Source of the DNA: Clostridia bacterium
GTDB lineage: Bacteria > Bacillota > Clostridia > Oscillospirales > Acutalibacteraceae
DNA length: 10,275 nt
Assembly (NCBI GenBank): GCA_017534365.1
Contig: JAFWCS010000202.1
Location: forward strand, 1 to 10,275
Reading direction: 5' to 3'
Below the pieces are notes generated by a model that saw only the letters and a program-made list of their open reading frames with translations, ran no database searches and was not told the DNA's origin. Positions within the stretch are counted from its first letter, which is position 1. Each line of letters begins with the position of its first letter. Position numbers and translations under genes: made by a program. Shown piece by piece: positions 9,123 to 10,275 of the stretch.

Positions 9123-9599
9123 TTAAAAATCAAAATCGTCTGCTTTGACGAAGCTGGTTTCTTTCAGATCAAGCAGCAGCGCGCCGCCCTCCGGCAGGCG
9201 CAGGGTGAACTGCTTGCCCTCGGCGCTTTCGAGCACGCCGGCGAACTCCCGCTGCCCGTCACGCGGACGGATCAGGCGGACCTTGATTTTCTGCCCGCAG
9301 TATTGCTGCAGATGCGCCTCCCGCGTCAGCTCGCGCTCGAGCCCGGGGGAGCTGACCTCCAGGCAGTAGCTCTGCTCGATGGGGTCGGCGTCATCCAGCG
9401 GCTGATCGATCGCGCGGCTCATAGCCTCGCAATCCTCGATGGAAACGCCGCCTTCCTTATCAATAAATATACGCAGGAACCAGTCCGCGCCCTCCTTGAC
9501 GAAGCGGATATCCCAGAGCTGCAGCCCCAGCTGCTCCGCGATCGGCGCGGCGATCTCCCACACGGCGGCGGCGGTGTTGCCGCCCTTGCCTTTTGCCAT
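9123..9599 (-). CDS. rimP: Ribosome maturation factor RimP
   Basis: Assists assembly of the 30S subunit around S12/16S rRNA. The 158-aa product has the two-domain layout: an alpha/beta N-terminal domain (IAEQLGLQLWDIRFVKEGADWFLR at about 20-43, IFIDKEGGVSIEDCEAMSR to 62, EVSSPGLERE at 81-90) and a C-terminal SH3-like barrel (KIKVRL to SFVKADDFDF). Length and motifs are normal. AAAGGAG lies 8 nt ahead of the ATG. It is the first gene of the operon, about 105 nt downstream of a predicted start site, with a hairpin-bearing leader between. Confidence 0.96.
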   Translation of the reverse strand: MAKGKGGNTAAAVWEIAAPIAEQLGLQLWDIRFVKEGADWFLRIFIDKEGGVSIEDCEAMSRAIDQPLDDADPIEQSYCLEVSSPGLERELTREAHLQQYCGQKIKVRLIRPRDGQREFAGVLESAEGKQFTLRLPEGGALLLDLKETSFVKADDFDF

Positions 9600-9632
9600 A
9601 TCGGAATCTCCTTTGTCTGTTTGGTTTCGCAG

Positions 9633-9646
9633 CGGCCGGAAGGCCG
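9633..9646 (-). promoter_or_regulatory. Small GC hairpin before the rimP Shine-Dalgarno
   Basis: A 5-bp stem, CGGCC and GGCCG with a 4-nt loop TTCC on the minus strand, ends about 18 nt upstream of the AAAGGAG site. It lies between the attenuator-like hairpin and the ribosome binding site and does not cover the latter. Any role is speculative. Confidence 0.3.
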
Positions 9647-9658
9647 ATCACATAAAGA

Positions 9659-9684
9659 AAAGAGCGGGTCCTGACCCACTCTTT
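9659..9684 (-). terminator. Attenuator-like hairpin in the rimP operon leader
   Basis: On the minus strand AAAGAGTGGGT (9674-9684) pairs with ACCCGCTCTTT (9659-9669) around a 4-nt loop CAGG, an 11-bp stem with one T-G wobble. The T-rich run TCTTTA follows the stem, which itself ends in TTT. The hairpin lies about 20 nt after the predicted start site and ahead of rimP, so it can only act on this operon: as a leaky intrinsic terminator/attenuator, a protein-binding site or a 5'-stabilising structure. It is not the yfbR terminator in any simple way, because the promoter at 9712-9740 lies upstream of it. Confidence 0.6.
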
Positions 9685-9711
9685 ACCTTAGCCTGCATTC
9701 TTACGATGGCT

Positions 9712-9740
9712 ATTTTAACACACTGTTTTAAAAATAGCAA
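9712..9740 (-). promoter_or_regulatory. Promoter of the rimP-nusA-infB operon, with inverted repeat
   Basis: On the minus strand a -35 box TTGCTA (9735-9740) and a -10 box TAAAAT (9712-9717) are separated by 17 nt, giving a start near 9705. An inverted repeat with 8-bp perfect arms, GCTATTTT (9731-9738) and AAAATAGC (9709-9716), overlaps both boxes; the 14 nt between its arms lie inside the spacer. The region upstream is strongly AT-rich, as for an UP element. The promoter is well supported; an operator role for the repeat is a guess. Confidence 0.7.
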
Positions 9741-9851
9741 GCGTTTTTTTCGCGAAACCAAAGAATTTTATAAATAATTTCCGAAAAATTCACACCTTTT
9801 CGCTTGCACCCGCCATTTTTTTATTATAAAATGGAGAATGACTCCGCACGC

Positions 9852-10275
9852 TCAGCCGCGCAGCTCGTCAAGCGTCAGCTCGTAGGCGGGCAGGAATTCC
9901 TCGAGAAACACCTGCGCCTCCGGCACGTCCATGCCCTCGATGATCGCGCGCACGCCCTCTGCGGCCTTGACGAATTCGCCGTTGCCGGCCTTGCGCTCCT
10001 CGAGGCATTTGATCAGCGCGCTGAGCTTGTCTGCCGCTTTCACAAGCGACCACAGCTCCGCGTCCTCCGGCTGCGGCAGCAGCAGCGGGCGATAGACCGC
10101 CTGCAGGGCAGCGGGCAGCATCTCCAGCAGGCTCTCGCAGGCCTGCGCTTCCATGGTTTTATAAGCGTCGCGCACCGCGTCGCTGTAATATTTGACCGGC
10201 GTGGGCAGATCGCCGGTCAGCGTCTCCGGCGCGTCGTGAAACAGCCCGAGCAGCGCTGCGCGCTCCCCGTTGACA
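9852..10275 (-). CDS. yfbR: 5'-deoxynucleotidase, YfbR-type HD hydrolase (5' end cut by window edge)
   Basis: Dephosphorylates deoxyribonucleoside 5'-monophosphates in nucleotide salvage and pool control. The 140 residues visible align without gaps over long stretches to the C-terminal two thirds of E. coli YfbR (199 aa): ERAALLGLFHDAPETLTGDLP corresponds to its [22 protein letters not shown], followed by TPVKYY, LWSLVKAADKLSALIKCLEE and a tail FLPAYELTLDELRG. The central HD dyad (FHD) is in view; the first metal-binding histidine motif and start codon lie beyond the right edge. The stop is 252 nt from rimP. No strong intrinsic terminator follows; a 4-bp GGAG/CTCC hairpin and an AT-rich stem-loop lie just after the stop. 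Confidence 0.9.
   Translation of the reverse strand, partial: VNGERAALLGLFHDAPETLTGDLPTPVKYYSDAVRDAYKTMEAQACESLLEMLPAALQAVYRPLLLPQPEDAELWSLVKAADKLSALIKCLEERKAGNGEFVKAAEGVRAIIEGMDVPEAQVFLEEFLPAYELTLDELRG

Noticed and set aside
8457..9674. 405-codon plus-strand frame opposite nusA and rimP
   Set aside because: Shadow of two confident genes; it also runs through their boundary and into the leader hairpin, which a real gene would not be expected to do.

Overview
This window reads as a chromosomal segment of a GC-rich (about 60% by eye) Clostridia-type Firmicute, most likely a gut Oscillospiraceae/Ruminococcaceae relative. This rests on gene order and on protein families (YlxR, YlxQ, NrnA, a Gram-positive-type NusA that ends after its KH domains); no taxonomic marker was tested. 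Every gene I can support is on the minus strand, so the window is described from right to left.

Right edge (9852-10275): the 3' two thirds of a yfbR-type HD-domain 5'-deoxynucleotidase gene. A 252-nt spacer follows. It holds a good sigma-A-type promoter with an inverted repeat across its -35 and -10 boxes, then a leader of about 105 nt with a strong attenuator-like hairpin.

Middle (2565-9599): one tightly packed operon, rimP - nusA - ylxR - ylxQ - infB - rbfA - nrnA - putative lipoprotein. Gaps are 27 nt or less, and three junctions overlap by 4 to 11 nt. The products act in 30S maturation (RimP, RbfA), transcription elongation/termination (NusA), RNase P modulation (YlxR/RnpM), RNA binding (YlxQ, L7Ae family), translation initiation (IF2) and nano-RNA/pAp turnover (NrnA). 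The last gene encodes a SurA/PrsA-like lipoprotein in the place where related genomes usually carry truB and ribF.

Spacer 2127-2564 (438 nt) has no convincing gene. It contains nested inverted repeats forming two consecutive stem domains (2406-2515 and 2286-2397). Their imperfect pairs are G-U wobbles only if the minus strand is transcribed, so this is a candidate uncharacterised structured RNA and the most interesting feature here. Next to it is the promoter of the last gene.

Left edge (1-2126): the first 708 codons of a LacZ-type family GH2 beta-galactosidase with both catalytic glutamates, cut by the window edge. It has its own promoter and Shine-Dalgarno site and belongs to a separate carbohydrate-use unit.

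Apart from the candidate RNA and the operon leader, this is a conserved housekeeping region. I see no defence system, mobile element, CRISPR array, tRNA or rRNA.
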